In this document: one piece after another, positions 20,526-31,450 of the stretch
Layout of the letters: every line of letters starts with the position of its first letter
Position numbering within the stretch: position 1 is the stretch's first letter
DNA from: Whitmania pigra
Lineage: Eukaryota; Annelida; Clitellata; Hirudinida; Haemopidae
DNA: 64,000 nt
Direction of reading: 5' to 3'
NCBI GenBank assembly: GCA_021613335.1
Contig: JAJTWR010000479.1
Span: forward strand, 1-64,000
Notes under the pieces: model-generated
What the model saw: the letters and a program-made list of their open reading frames with translations, nothing else
Database searches by the model: none
What the model was told of the DNA's origin: nothing
Program-made: the position numbers and the translations under genes

Positions 20526-20693
20526 AACTAGGTTTAATATTGCAAAATTATTAAGTTAAAATCAGCTTAAGATTAACCTTGTATTAACTTTATACGCCGA
20601 ATGACCTTTCTTTTTCCCAACAACTCTTTATGGATGATTATAATTGAACCTGCTGATATGAAAAACAAAAGGCTTTAATAAAACGCAGAGCCG

Positions 20694-21484
20694 TTAAAAG
20701 TCTCTGTTAAGCAGTTTTTCTAATTCGCCAAAAAAATATTCATACGCATGCGGCCTTGTTTGGCGTAAGCTATCTCGCCGGTTTCTTCAGAGATAATTAA
20801 CGCAACCGCATCCGTAGTTTCAGAAACGCCGATACCGGCGCGATGTCTTAGGCCAAAAATGCGACGGCAACTGATCGTTATCTGTTAGCGGTAATATACA
20901 ACTGGCGCTTTTAATTTTGTTTTCCGTAATAACAACCGCCCCATCGTGTAAAGGACTTTTTTTTTGAAAAATACTTTCTAACAATCGTTTAGAAATTTTT
21001 GCATCTATCAATTCGCACCGTTATTAAAAAGTTCTTCCTCGTAATATTTTACAAAAACTATCAAAGCGCCGGTTCTGGTTTTTTTCATACTTTTACACGC
21101 GTCAATAATCGGCTTGATACGCATTAAATTATCGCGCTCAATTTCTTTGCTTCCGAATAAATAGCCCCACCATGCTTTGTTTTTTTGCAGAAACGTATTT
21201 TTGCCGATATGCAATAAAAAGCGCCTGATTTCAGGTTGAAAAATGATGATTAAAGCCATAATGCCCACGCTCATAAACTTGCTGATAATGGTAGAAAGCA
21301 AGTTCATGTGCAAGCCTGAAACAAGGCGGTAAAAAAGAAAAATAATGAACAAGCCCAGCAGCAGGTTAACCGCTAAAGTATTTCTAATGAGGTTGTAAAA
21401 ATAATACATTAAAATGGCCACCACAATAATATCTATTACGCTAACCCAGCTAAGCTTTAAAAAATCGAAATCAAAAACGCTCAT
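20694..21484 (-). pseudogene. cdaA: Diadenylate cyclase CdaA, three indels
   Basis: Membrane enzyme that makes cyclic di-AMP from two ATP. The N-terminus (MSVFDFDFLKLSWVSVIDII) has three transmembrane helices, then the DAC domain. Indels: a missing G after LFNNGA (about 21010), an extra T after PSHF (about 20848) and a missing T in a run of seven after RMN (about 20730). Correcting all three gives 263 residues ending LEKLLNRDF. Catalytic motifs PLHDGAVVI and, beyond the second break, RHRAGIG are both present in the DNA. No alternative start or stop would give a working protein. c-di-AMP is generally important for osmotic and wall homeostasis, so either the sequence is faulty or a second cyclase exists. 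Confidence 0.9.
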
Positions 21485-21589
21485 TTGCCTACCAAAATAA
21501 GAAATTTTAAGATTAGTTGGTTGAAATGCCTGAACCGGTAAAATATAATGCGTATCTGACGTGATATTTTTGACGCCTTATTTTATTTG

Positions 21590-21753
21590 TTGAAAACAAG
21601 TTGTTAACCGCATATGGCGCCAAAAAGGATTTTCTTATGCATGGAAAACTTCCGAAGGCTCCGCAAAGATTTTGAACCTCTTGTTAGAATCTTTTCTCAG
21701 GCTATGTATCCGGTATTCATAAAATTATCATTGAATAAAATTTGAACAGTTTC
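21590..21753 (-). repeat. Dispersed TIR repeat, copy C (minus, shortened)
   Basis: Read on the minus strand it begins GAAACTGTTCAAATTTTATTC (complement of 21733-21753), then follows copy A closely (AGATTCTAACAAGAGGTTCAAAATC against AGATTCTAACAAGAATTCAAAATC) for about 125 bases. The right end is degenerate and its limit near 21590 is approximate. The termini match the copy A terminal repeat at 11 of 13 bases. It lies between cdaA and ahcY. Confidence 0.6.
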
Positions 21754-21790
21754 TTAGATAAAAATTAACATTTTTGTGCTACGATAAAAT

Positions 21791-21815
21791 AAAAAAAGCT
21801 GTATCATTCTACAGC
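21791..21815 (-). terminator. Terminator of ahcY
   Basis: On the minus strand GCTGTA and TACAGC (21810-21815 and 21798-21803) form a stem followed by seven T. It lies 36 bases after the ahcY stop. Confidence 0.65.
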
Positions 21816-21850
21816 CTTTCTTGTATTTAGGTTTCTTTAAGCTTATGAAT

Positions 21851-23169
<1,319 letters not shown>

Positions 23170-23436
23170 ATTTATTTAGTTTAATTTCTTAAAATCGATA
23201 TTTGTTCTGATTTTTAACTTATTTTCAGGCCGTTTTTATCGCTTTTTTACAAAGGTATAAAAAAATATTACTTGACGGCATTGATATTTTACATTGCCAA
23301 ACAAGCCAGCGGCGTAAATGTTTTATTCTTCGAGGTATGCGCAGGCCAATCGTTTCATTTTTGATGCACCATTATAAAACATCGTTTAAATGAATGAGGT
23401 GTTTTTGCTGAAAACGGCCCTGCTTACAAATACCAC

Positions 23437-24873
23437 CTACCTTAAAGTTGAATAATTGTAAAATTGAAGTTTTTTTGCCATCCCCTTAACTTCTATGCTT
23501 TTTGATTCTTTTGCCCCTTCTGCACCTCGCAAATGAAAGGTAATGATATTGGTTCCCGCTTTTAAAGGGATTCGGGCATAGTTAATTTGCGCGGGCAGCG
23601 ACTGCCAGTTGCGGGTATCTGCTTTCTCTGAAAGCAGGTTATATAATTGTATTCCAATACCAAGACTTTTTAAAAGCGCATCGTCTTTTCCATCTTTGTC
23701 TTTATTTTTGGCGACTTTTCGCAATGCATATTCTGCGCTTTTTTTAACTGCCAAACGGGTTAATACCTTTCCCGTCTCTTTCAAAAAACGTTGTTCCAAA
23801 GTTTTAAAAGCCAACTCATTAATATCTTCTGCCTTTTCAAACAGAACCGTTTCATTACCATTATCAACAGTGGCGGCATTGTAGTAAGGCTTTTTCGCTA
23901 AGTATTTAGGATAAGTTACCCTAAGGCTTTCCACGCCCTCCAAGCTAAAATTACTATTGTCATAAGAATGATCAAACGGAATCAAAATTGTTTTGCCCGC
24001 ATTGGTAAAAAACAAATTTCCATTGCTGTCTTTTATCAGCGAAAAAAATAATTCTTCCTGTTGTTTAATGGGAACTTGTCCGTTTTCCCAAAAAAAGATC
24101 AGCGACCCGCCCTCGGGTTCGGTTTTGCGCTCGTATTTCAAACCGAATAAATCCTCAAACCGATTCAACTCGGCTGTAAAGCCGTTTTTATCGGCCATTC
24201 TTAAAACATCTTGCTTCAACTCGGTCGGTATTTTAACCCCGTAATAGGTTTGGTCTTTATTTTGTAGATAAACTTCGGCCGCATTTCTATAAGCAATAAA
24301 AGCATTGTTTATATCTCCGTTTTGTTCATAAATCAGTCCTTGTAACATAAACGAAAAGGCGTCTTTTGAGTAACGGGTATTTTTATCGTTAAACTTATCG
24401 CTTTGCTCTGTGGATTGTAAACTAATCCGTCGGGCTTCTACAATGGCGTCTTCATTAAGGTTTAAGTAAATGTAGTTTAAGGCTTTATAGTAATGAATCA
24501 TAAACTTCTCAAAATCTTCCCCTCCATAACTTTGCATCATCGGATTTACCAGAACGCCTACTGCGGCGTCCATTGCTCCGCCTATTCTGTTTTCTAATAA
24601 TTGGTCGGCCTGGTTAAAATACAGGTTGCTGTTTTCATAATCGCCGGCAAGATGACAAGCTTTGCCTTTTTCCATCAAAAAAAGCAGTTTATTGCGAGGT
24701 TTTTGCAACAGCTTGTTTTTATCTAACTCTTTTATTGCTTGGGTATAGTTACCATCCGAAATTTGTTTGTAATAAAGCGCAATTCTATCGTTATAACTGG
24801 CGCAGCCGGAAAAAAAAAGCATCAGTTCTAAAAGGACCGATGCTTTAAAAATATTCTTAAGGATAATTGTCAT
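23437..24873 (-). CDS. COG3014-type TPR lipoprotein
   Basis: 478 residues. A signal peptide with lipobox LMLFFSGC puts the mature protein on a membrane. TPR-like helices over residues 30-240 (YYKQISDGNYTQAIKELDKN, YIYLNLNEDAIVEARR, LQGLIYEQNGDINNAFIAYR) match the COG3014 family. The C-terminal part includes LRVTYPKYLAKKPYYN and a final strand-rich domain. It is the last of three co-directional genes with the LpoB-like lipoprotein 26 bases upstream. The same pairing of a COG3014 protein with an LpoB-like lipoprotein occurs in Proteobacteria. A role in cell-wall or outer-membrane physiology is inferred. Confidence 0.85.
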   Translation of the reverse strand: MTIILKNIFKASVLLELMLFFSGCASYNDRIALYYKQISDGNYTQAIKELDKNKLLQKPRNKLLFLMEKGKACHLAGDYENSNLYFNQADQLLENRIGGAMDAAVGVLVNPMMQSYGGEDFEKFMIHYYKALNYIYLNLNEDAIVEARRISLQSTEQSDKFNDKNTRYSKDAFSFMLQGLIYEQNGDINNAFIAYRNAAEVYLQNKDQTYYGVKIPTELKQDVLRMADKNGFTAELNRFEDLFGLKYERKTEPEGGSLIFFWENGQVPIKQQEELFFSLIKDSNGNLFFTNAGKTILIPFDHSYDNSNFSLEGVESLRVTYPKYLAKKPYYNAATVDNGNETVLFEKAEDINELAFKTLEQRFLKETGKVLTRLAVKKSAEYALRKVAKNKDKDGKDDALLKSLGIGIQLYNLLSEKADTRNWQSLPAQINYARIPLKAGTNIITFHLRGAEGAKESKSIEVKGMAKKLQFYNYSTLR

Positions 24874-24899
24874 ATTGCTTTTAAGCAGACCAATGCCAA

Positions 24900-25493
24900 T
24901 TAATTTTTAACGTATTTAGCTATTTTTTTATCCCCAATCCATACTACTTCATTGGTTTGGATGTTTACAAGTTCTAAATCAACCTGATAGTAAACCACTT
25001 TTTTACGTTTATGGGAATCTACAATAGAATTGATTGAACCTTGCAACATATAGTCTGCTCCGTTTTCTAACCCGAATTTTTTCATGGTAGATACAGAGGC
25101 ATTGTTTTGTTGATCGGCTTTCTCTGCGCGCAGTTCTTCTCTCTTTTTACCTCCTTGTACCAAACGTACCCGTTCGCTTTTAATAAAAGTCTGTTCCATA
25201 TCTTTCACAAAAGTTTCAGCATCAATATGCTCATGGCTTTTATTTTTTACCGCCCCAACAAGCATTACCGGTTTTTTACCTTGTTTTTCTTCCAAATGGG
25301 TTGATAACCATTTACCATTTAATACCGTTTGAGTCATTTCTTCGGCCACTAGCCTAGAATCGGTATTGTTCCAATTGCCGCTTACGTCAATGGTTTGATC
25401 GGTATTTACCCGTGTAACCTTCCGCGAGCAGGATGCGATTAACGCTCCTGAAACGGCAATAGCCGCCGTAATCATTATTTTTTTAAATTGCAT
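24900..25493 (-). CDS. LpoB-like outer-membrane lipoprotein
   Basis: 197 residues with lipobox SGALIASC. The body matches the LpoB / penicillin-binding-protein activator family: NNTDSRLVAEEMTQTVL, PVMLVGAVKNKSHEHIDAE, then ADYMLQGSINSIVDSHKRKK and VVYYQVDLELVNIQTNEVVW. In E. coli LpoB activates PBP1b from the outer membrane; the same function here is only inference from fold. Middle gene of a three-gene operon (33 bases after the gene at 25527, 26 before the COG3014 gene). Confidence 0.88.
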   Translation of the reverse strand: MQFKKIMITAAIAVSGALIASCSRKVTRVNTDQTIDVSGNWNNTDSRLVAEEMTQTVLNGKWLSTHLEEKQGKKPVMLVGAVKNKSHEHIDAETFVKDMEQTFIKSERVRLVQGGKKREELRAEKADQQNNASVSTMKKFGLENGADYMLQGSINSIVDSHKRKKVVYYQVDLELVNIQTNEVVWIGDKKIAKYVKN

Positions 25494-25526
25494 TGTTTAA
25501 AAATAAAAGTTTACATTGTTTCGTTT

Positions 25527-25916
25527 TTACCAGCCCCATAAACTGTTGCCCCAACCGTAACCCATATATCCTCTGCAACCAAAACGGTTGCGATAACCAT
25601 AATCGATATAAGGGGAATAATATGGATATGCATGATAGCTTCTGTTTAGTCTGATTTGATAATTTCTTTCTTGTCTTAATTTTCTGCGTTCTTCACGAAC
25701 CATATACCAATCGTAAGCCTTATAGGTTTGTTGAACGGTTGTTCCCTGAGTGCGGTTTAAAGAGTCGGCCTGTTTAAGGTATACGGCTTTGCTTTTTCGA
25801 TAATTTGGATTTTGATCTTCCAACAGATCACTCCGATCAGTATTTTGTGCGTAACCAGCTGATGAATAAACTGTTAATATTACGCAAGCCCATACAAAAA
25901 ACCAATTCGTTTTCAT
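25527..25916 (-). CDS. Small secreted Tyr/Arg-rich protein
   Basis: 129 residues from the ATG at 25916; an upstream in-frame ATG at 25955 would bury the signal peptide (MKTNWFFVWACVILTVYSSA). The mature part is basic and aromatic (WYMVREERRKLRQERNYQIR) and ends with a Gly/Tyr-rich tail (GYRNRFGCRGYMGYGWGNS). I recognise no family. First gene of an operon with the LpoB-like and COG3014 lipoproteins, so it may act at the envelope with them. Confidence 0.65.
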   Translation of the reverse strand: MKTNWFFVWACVILTVYSSAGYAQNTDRSDLLEDQNPNYRKSKAVYLKQADSLNRTQGTTVQQTYKAYDWYMVREERRKLRQERNYQIRLNRSYHAYPYYSPYIDYGYRNRFGCRGYMGYGWGNSLWGW

Positions 25917-25955
25917 TTGTATAATTTTTATTGAACGAATAAAAACAAGAATCAT

Positions 25956-26638
25956 ACCAAGAGTTAATTAAGTTTCTTTATTTCTTGCCGTACCAAAAAT
26001 CGTTTAATGGATTTTTGCCTGCCTCTATCTCCTTCATAAAGCCATTTTAAAATGCTAAAATATCAATAATTATTGATTCTTTAAATAGGTTAATCTTCTT
26101 TAATGAGTTATCGAATCTCCGTAAAATTAATGCGCTCGATAAATTTAATTTAAATAATTGATTATAAAGAGTTTTTTTTAAAATGCTACATCATTTTGGA
26201 ACATATGGCAACCGTCTCATCCGATCGTTTCGTTATAAGGTAGTTTACCGAATAACTGTGATTTTAAAGCCTGCTTAATTACCGGCAAGGTAAATGTATT
26301 AAAAAAAATTACTTAAAGCAGTTTGTCTTTCAACAATTTCAGAAAAACTTTTTAATTCTTTCGGTTAATTCCTCCGTAGCTCCTGCTGTACAATGATTTA
26401 TGGCATTAGCTACAGCGGCTCTTTGCGAACTCCTTTAAATATAACCGATGTAGTTAGCGGCAAGTTTGCTTAATCCTTTGGTAATTTACTAATTGTTTCT
26501 TATATTTTTTGACTGTAATCATATCTTGCAGTTTAAACCGGTAATTGGCAGTAGCTCTCGTTGATGAATTTCTATGCACATAATAAAAGGCGCCCGTTTT
26601 CTTTACCGTCATTATTTAAGTTAACCCGACAGACAGTA
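25956..26638 (-). other. Gene-free stretch with decayed coding signal
   Basis: 683 bases with no intact gene. Minus-strand frames show protein-like pieces broken by frameshifts and stops, for example ATEELTERIKKFSEIVERQ-like and ANYIGYI followed by KGVRKE, about 26310-26450. They do not assemble into a family I know. Probably an old pseudogene next to terC. Confidence 0.35.
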
Positions 26639-27692
26639 TTACGGGGTTTCTTTAGGTTTTTTGGGAAAAATGAGTGATGCCGCAATACTGATAATCAGGA
26701 TTGACAGAATAATATAAAGAGAATGAATGGTTATAAATCCCCAGAAATGAAGAAATTCATAAACCGTCATTTTAAATCCTATAAATGTGAGTAATACCGC
26801 TAAACCTGTTTTTAAATAATGAAACTTTGGGATGATGTTTACCAGTAAAAAAAACATAGACCTTAAGCCCATAACGGCAAAAATGTTAGAAAAAAAAACC
26901 AAATAGGCGTCTTTAGTTACCGCAAAAACGGCGGGTATAGAATCTACTGCAAAAATAAGGTCTGTAAATTCTATAATCAGCAAAACCAAAAAAAGAGGCG
27001 TTATCTGTTTTTTACCATTTATTTTATGAAAAAACTTGCGTCCTTCGTAATGCGGGTGGACGGCAAACCACTTGGCCGCAAGTTTAACTACGAGATGATT
27101 TTCGGGATCTATTTTTTCATCTTTATCTTTATAAAAAAAACATGCGCAAGCCCGTAAAAATCAAAAATGCGCCAAACAGGTATAAAATCCAATTAAACTT
27201 ATAAACGAGCGCCGCCCCTACGAATATAAAAATAAAACGCATTATAATGGCGCCTAAAATACCCCAAAACAATACCCTGTGGTAATACTTTTCGGGTACC
27301 GAAAATGAGGATAAAATTAACACAATAACAAAAATATTATCTACCGAAAGCGCATATTCTATTATGTAACCGGTTAAAAATTCAATTCCTAAATTTTGCT
27401 TGTAAATTTTCAGGCTTTCCTCAAAATTTTGCGGGTTTAACGAGATTTGATGTTTATGATCTTTAACAATTTGTGCCAATTGCTGATAATTGGTAATATT
27501 ATGCAAGCGGTCGCCCAGTAAAATTAATAACCAATAAAAGCCAAGAGCAAAAAGCGCCATCATCAAACTCATTATTGCGGCTCTTTTAAAACTTACGGCT
27601 TGGTCTTTTTTACTAAACAGCCCAAAATCGATTGCCAGTATAAGGATAAGAAATAAAAGAAAACCACTGATAAAAAGTATTTCGCCAGACAT
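26639..27692 (-). pseudogene. TerC family membrane protein, one frameshift
   Basis: Integral membrane protein of the TerC/Alx family, thought to handle metal ions such as manganese. 187 residues up to FTGLRMFF, then eight T in a row (minus strand, 27133-27140) where seven would keep the frame. The second part, from YKDKDEKIDPENHLVVK, contains LIIEFTDLIFAVDSIPAVFAV. Correction gives 350 residues with the paired motifs EYALSVDNIFVI and EFTDLIFAVDSIPA, both with the acidic membrane residues of the family. The start overlaps the polyprenyl synthase stop as TAATG, so the two are translationally coupled. An eight-T run is long enough that slippage could make some full-length protein. Confidence 0.9.
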
Positions 27693-28663
27693 TATTTTTT
27701 ACGTTCTGTAGTATATCTTACTAATTCTTGCAATCCTTTTTTTGCATCGTCGTCAGGAAAATCAGCTAAAATTTCAAATGCTTCTTGTTGGTATTGCGCC
27801 ATTTTTTGGTTGGCATAAGACACGCCGTTTTTTTCGTTTACAAAATCAATAATTGCTTGTATTTTTTCAGACTTATCTTGGTGATTTTTTACCAAATTGA
27901 TGATTCGTTTTTTTTCTGATTTTTCGGCCTTGTTTAAGGCGTAAATGAGCGGCAAGGTTACCTTCTTTTCTTTAATATCAATGCCTAACGGTTTGCCAAC
28001 ATCATCAAGGCCAAAATCAAAGGTATCGTCTTTAATTTGAAAAGCAATTCCTACTTTTTCGCCAAACAACCTCATTTTTTCTATCGCTGTTTTGTCGGCT
28101 CCGGCTGATGCTGCCCCGCATGCGCAGCAAGATGCGATTAGCGACGCCGTTTTTTGCCTGATTACATGGAAATACAATTCTTCGCTGATATCCATCCGCC
28201 TAACTTTTTCAATTTGCAGGAGTTCTCCTTCGCTCATTTGCTGAACGGCTTCAGACACTATTTTTAACAGTAAAAAATCGGTATTGTTTACCGAAAGCAA
28301 CAAGCCTTTTGCCAAAAGATAATCGCCCACCAATACGGCAATTTTATTTTTCCAAAGCGCGTTAATGGAAAAAAAACCCCTGCGCTCATAGGCATTATCT
28401 ACCACGTCATCATGCACCAAAGTTGCCGTATGGAGTAATTCTACAAGAGCCGCTCCCCGATGCGTTGCTTCTGTAATTTTACCGCATAATTTGGCTGCAA
28501 AAAAAACAAACATAGGCCTCATCTGCTTCCCTTTTCGTTTTACAATGTAATGCATTATCCGGTTAAGCAGAGGCGCCTCGCTTTTCATAGAGTCTTTGAA
28601 TTTTACTTCAAATTCATCAATTTCTTTTTCAATTGGTTGCTTAATCCGGTCTATGGCAGACAT
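27692..28663 (-). CDS. Polyprenyl diphosphate synthase
   Basis: Trans-isoprenyl diphosphate synthase, 323 residues. First aspartate motif DDVVDNAYERRG and second DDTFDFGLDDVGKPLGIDIK, plus GKQMRPMFVF near the N-terminus for diphosphate binding. Longer-chain family (octaprenyl / solanesyl-like), consistent with making the menaquinone side chain, which is typical in Bacteroidota; chain length not determined from sequence. Overlaps terC by one base (TAATG). Confidence 0.93.
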   Translation of the reverse strand: MSAIDRIKQPIEKEIDEFEVKFKDSMKSEAPLLNRIMHYIVKRKGKQMRPMFVFFAAKLCGKITEATHRGAALVELLHTATLVHDDVVDNAYERRGFFSINALWKNKIAVLVGDYLLAKGLLLSVNNTDFLLLKIVSEAVQQMSEGELLQIEKVRRMDISEELYFHVIRQKTASLIASCCACGAASAGADKTAIEKMRLFGEKVGIAFQIKDDTFDFGLDDVGKPLGIDIKEKKVTLPLIYALNKAEKSEKKRIINLVKNHQDKSEKIQAIIDFVNEKNGVSYANQKMAQYQQEAFEILADFPDDDAKKGLQELVRYTTERKK

Positions 28664-28945
28664 TTGCTAAAAATGTGTTTGCAAACATAACTAAAAATAC
28701 GCCAAAAGTGTATTTTAAACAATGTTGCATCATTTTAAAACTTCCTTCAATCCTCAAACAAAATTTGTTATGCTGAGATATTTATCAGACAAAAAATTAG
28801 TTAGCGCAAAAAATTCATTACCGGCCTTTTAAAAACCAATTAAATAAAAATTTAAGATTAATTTAATTGCCTTTCAAACAACTTGTTTAAAACACATGCT
28901 CATGCTGGCAGCATAAACTTTATCGGGCCGATGTACAGGGCGCGT

Positions 28946-30361
28946 TTAAACTTTTTCTGTTTTGCCTGGGCAAACCCAATCGGTGCGTTTTAGCGCGGTA
29001 TTTTTTAGCGCGGCATAACCTCCTTCCACATCAATAACGTTACTAAAGCCTCTTGCTTTTAAAATAGATGCGGCAATCATGGAGCGATAACCTCCTGCAC
29101 AATGGATGTAAAATTTATCGTTTTTGTTGATATCTTCTATCCATTCGTTGATAAAGTCTAATGGTCGGGTTAGAGCATTTTCGAGATGTTCTGCTTCATA
29201 TTCTCCCGGCCTGCGTACATCTAAAACAATTAGATTTGGGTTTTGGGCAATTTCTTTTTCAAACTCCCCGGCAGAAATCGACCGGATTTTATCTGTTTCT
29301 TTTTCTGCTGCTTTCCAAGCGTTGAAACCTCCTTCTAAATGACCTAAAGTTTGGTCATAGCCTACTCTGGCCAACCGGGTGATGGCTTCTTGTACCTTTT
29401 CTTTCTCAGCTACCAGTAAAATGGGCTGTTTGATATCTTTTACCAAAGCTCCAATCCAAGGGGCAAATTGCCCGTTTAAGCCAATATTGATGGACTTTGG
29501 AATAAAGCCTTTGGCAAAGGTCTGCCCATCGCGGGTATCTATGATTAATGCGCCGAGACGATCGGCTGTTTCTTCAAAATTTTGCGGACTTAAAGAATTT
29601 AAGCCTTTGGCCAGCACCTCCTCTAAACGGTTGTAACCCTCTTTATTTAAAGTCGCATTTTGCCTAAAATATTGTGGGGGAGGCAATAACCCTGTCGTTA
29701 CCTCTTTAACAAATTCTGCTTTAGATTTTGCTTTTAAAGCGTAGTTTGTTTTCTTCTGGTTACCTAATGTATCAAAAGTTTCTTTGCTCATATTTTTACC
29801 GCAGGCAGAGCCGGCCCCGTGTGCCGGATAAATTATCACTTGGTCTGACAGAGGCATTATTTTACGGTGTAGCGAATCGTAGAGTGTTGCGGCCATGTCG
29901 TCCATGGTTAATCCGCCTTTTTGCGCAAGATCAGGACGTCCTACATCGCCAATAAATAAAGTATCTCCTGTAAAAATGCAATAATCTTTGCCATTTTCGT
30001 CTTTCAACAAATAAGTGGTAGATTCCGGCGTGTGACCGGGAGTGTGCAAAACAACGATGGTAAGCCTGCCAACTTTAAAAGCCTCGCCATCTGCTGCCGT
30101 ATAAGATTTAAAAGCCGTTTTTGCCGTAGGTCCGTACACAATCGGCGCTCCCGATATTTCAGAAAGCTCTACATGGCCGCTCACAAAATCGGCATGAAAA
30201 TGCGTTTCAAAAATATATCTGATGATTGCCCCGTCTTTAGCTGCGCGTTTTAGATAAGGTTCTGCCTCTCTTAACGGATCAATAATGGCTGCCTGTCCAT
30301 CGCTCTGGATGTAATATGCGGCCTCGGCCAAACAGCCTGTGTAAATTTGTTCTATTTTCAT
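28946..30361 (-). CDS. Persulfide dioxygenase with two rhodanese domains
   Basis: 471 residues. Residues 1-240 form a metallo-beta-lactamase domain of the ETHE1/Blh type: THFHADFVSGH (metal site), HTPGHTPES and FTGDTLFIGDVGRPDL. Residues about 255-350 are a rhodanese domain that lacks the active cysteine (WIGALVKDIKQPILLVAEKE). Residues about 360-465 form a second rhodanese domain with the active loop HCAGGYRS. The family oxidises glutathione or similar persulfides and moves sulfane sulfur. Single gene between ansA and the synthase; no promoter could be fixed. Confidence 0.93.
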   Translation of the reverse strand: MKIEQIYTGCLAEAAYYIQSDGQAAIIDPLREAEPYLKRAAKDGAIIRYIFETHFHADFVSGHVELSEISGAPIVYGPTAKTAFKSYTAADGEAFKVGRLTIVVLHTPGHTPESTTYLLKDENGKDYCIFTGDTLFIGDVGRPDLAQKGGLTMDDMAATLYDSLHRKIMPLSDQVIIYPAHGAGSACGKNMSKETFDTLGNQKKTNYALKAKSKAEFVKEVTTGLLPPPQYFRQNATLNKEGYNRLEEVLAKGLNSLSPQNFEETADRLGALIIDTRDGQTFAKGFIPKSINIGLNGQFAPWIGALVKDIKQPILLVAEKEKVQEAITRLARVGYDQTLGHLEGGFNAWKAAEKETDKIRSISAGEFEKEIAQNPNLIVLDVRRPGEYEAEHLENALTRPLDFINEWIEDINKNDKFYIHCAGGYRSMIAASILKARGFSNVIDVEGGYAALKNTALKRTDWVCPGKTEKV

Positions 30362-30426
30362 ATCTTTAAAATTAAGAAACTTTAAACCAAAACAGAGAAT
30401 TTTGTTTTAATCGCAAAAATTTACCA

Positions 30427-31446
30427 TTAGTTTATGGTTACCTCGCCTGCTAACGATCGGTTTAATTGTTTTTTAACCTCTTCAATATTCAATTCTTGTC
30501 CTGTTAAATACATTAATTTAGCGATGGTTGTTTCAAAAGTCATATCAAACCCGCTGATAACGCCCAATTGCTGCAACTTTTTGCTGGTTTCATACAAACC
30601 TAATTGTACCGTTCCCCCTTTACATTGCGAGATATCCACAACGATTTTTCCTTGTGCCGATGCGGTTGCCAAACAGTTTATAAACCATTCTTCGGTAGTG
30701 GTATTGCCCGAGCCGAAGGCCTCCAATACAATGGCCTTAACCTTTGATGAGATAACGGCTGATACAACTTCCTGAGTGATGCCCGGAAACATTTTTAATA
30801 CGGCTATAGCGGGGTTAAAATTGGTTTTAACTTTAAAATCGTTTTGCGGCAACGGCAATATATAATTGGGATAAAATTTGAGGCTGACGCCTGCTTCGGC
30901 CAGAACAGGATAGTTGGGCGATGCAAAAGCTTCAAATTTTTCTGAACTGTATTTAATGGAACGGTTTCCTCTAAATAATTGATAATCAAAATATATGCAA
31001 ACCTCCGGTACTATAGACCCGCCTTTTTTTTGTGCGGCGGCAATTTCAATGGCGGTAATTAAATTTTCTTTAGCGTCTGTTCTGATTTCGCCAATGGGTA
31101 ATTGCGAACCTGTTAGTACCACGCATTTTCTAATATTTTGCAACATAAAACTTAGCGCCGAGGCAGTAAAAGACATGGTGTCTGAACCATGCAAGATCAC
31201 AAATCCATCAAAATCGTTATAACATTTTTCAATTAAATGCGCCAGTTTTGCCCATACCGATGGATTCATATTTGACGAGTCCATAATCGGATCAAAAGAA
31301 TATACCGAAATAAAATAATCCAACCGGGATAATTCGGGTACGTTTTCCATAATCTGCTGAAAATTAAACGGGATCAAAGCGCCCGATTTAGGATCTGTAA
31401 CCATCCCTATGGTTCCGCCGGTATATATGAGCAATATTTTAGTCAT
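30427..31446 (-). CDS. ansA: Type I L-asparaginase
   Basis: Hydrolyses asparagine to aspartate and ammonia in the cytoplasm. 339 residues from MTKILLIYTGGTIGM at 31446; a start five codons upstream (31461) would overlap tatD. Catalytic threonines lie in IYTGGTIGM and in LHGSDTMSFTASALSFML; TGSQLPIGEIRTDAKEN is the type I signature. Four bases after the tatD stop, so very likely co-transcribed. Tandem with tatD as in many Bacteroidota. Confidence 0.93.
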   Translation of the reverse strand: MTKILLIYTGGTIGMVTDPKSGALIPFNFQQIMENVPELSRLDYFISVYSFDPIMDSSNMNPSVWAKLAHLIEKCYNDFDGFVILHGSDTMSFTASALSFMLQNIRKCVVLTGSQLPIGEIRTDAKENLITAIEIAAAQKKGGSIVPEVCIYFDYQLFRGNRSIKYSSEKFEAFASPNYPVLAEAGVSLKFYPNYILPLPQNDFKVKTNFNPAIAVLKMFPGITQEVVSAVISSKVKAIVLEAFGSGNTTTEEWFINCLATASAQGKIVVDISQCKGGTVQLGLYETSKKLQQLGVISGFDMTFETTIAKLMYLTGQELNIEEVKKQLNRSLAGEVTIN

Positions 31447-31450
31447 GGGC

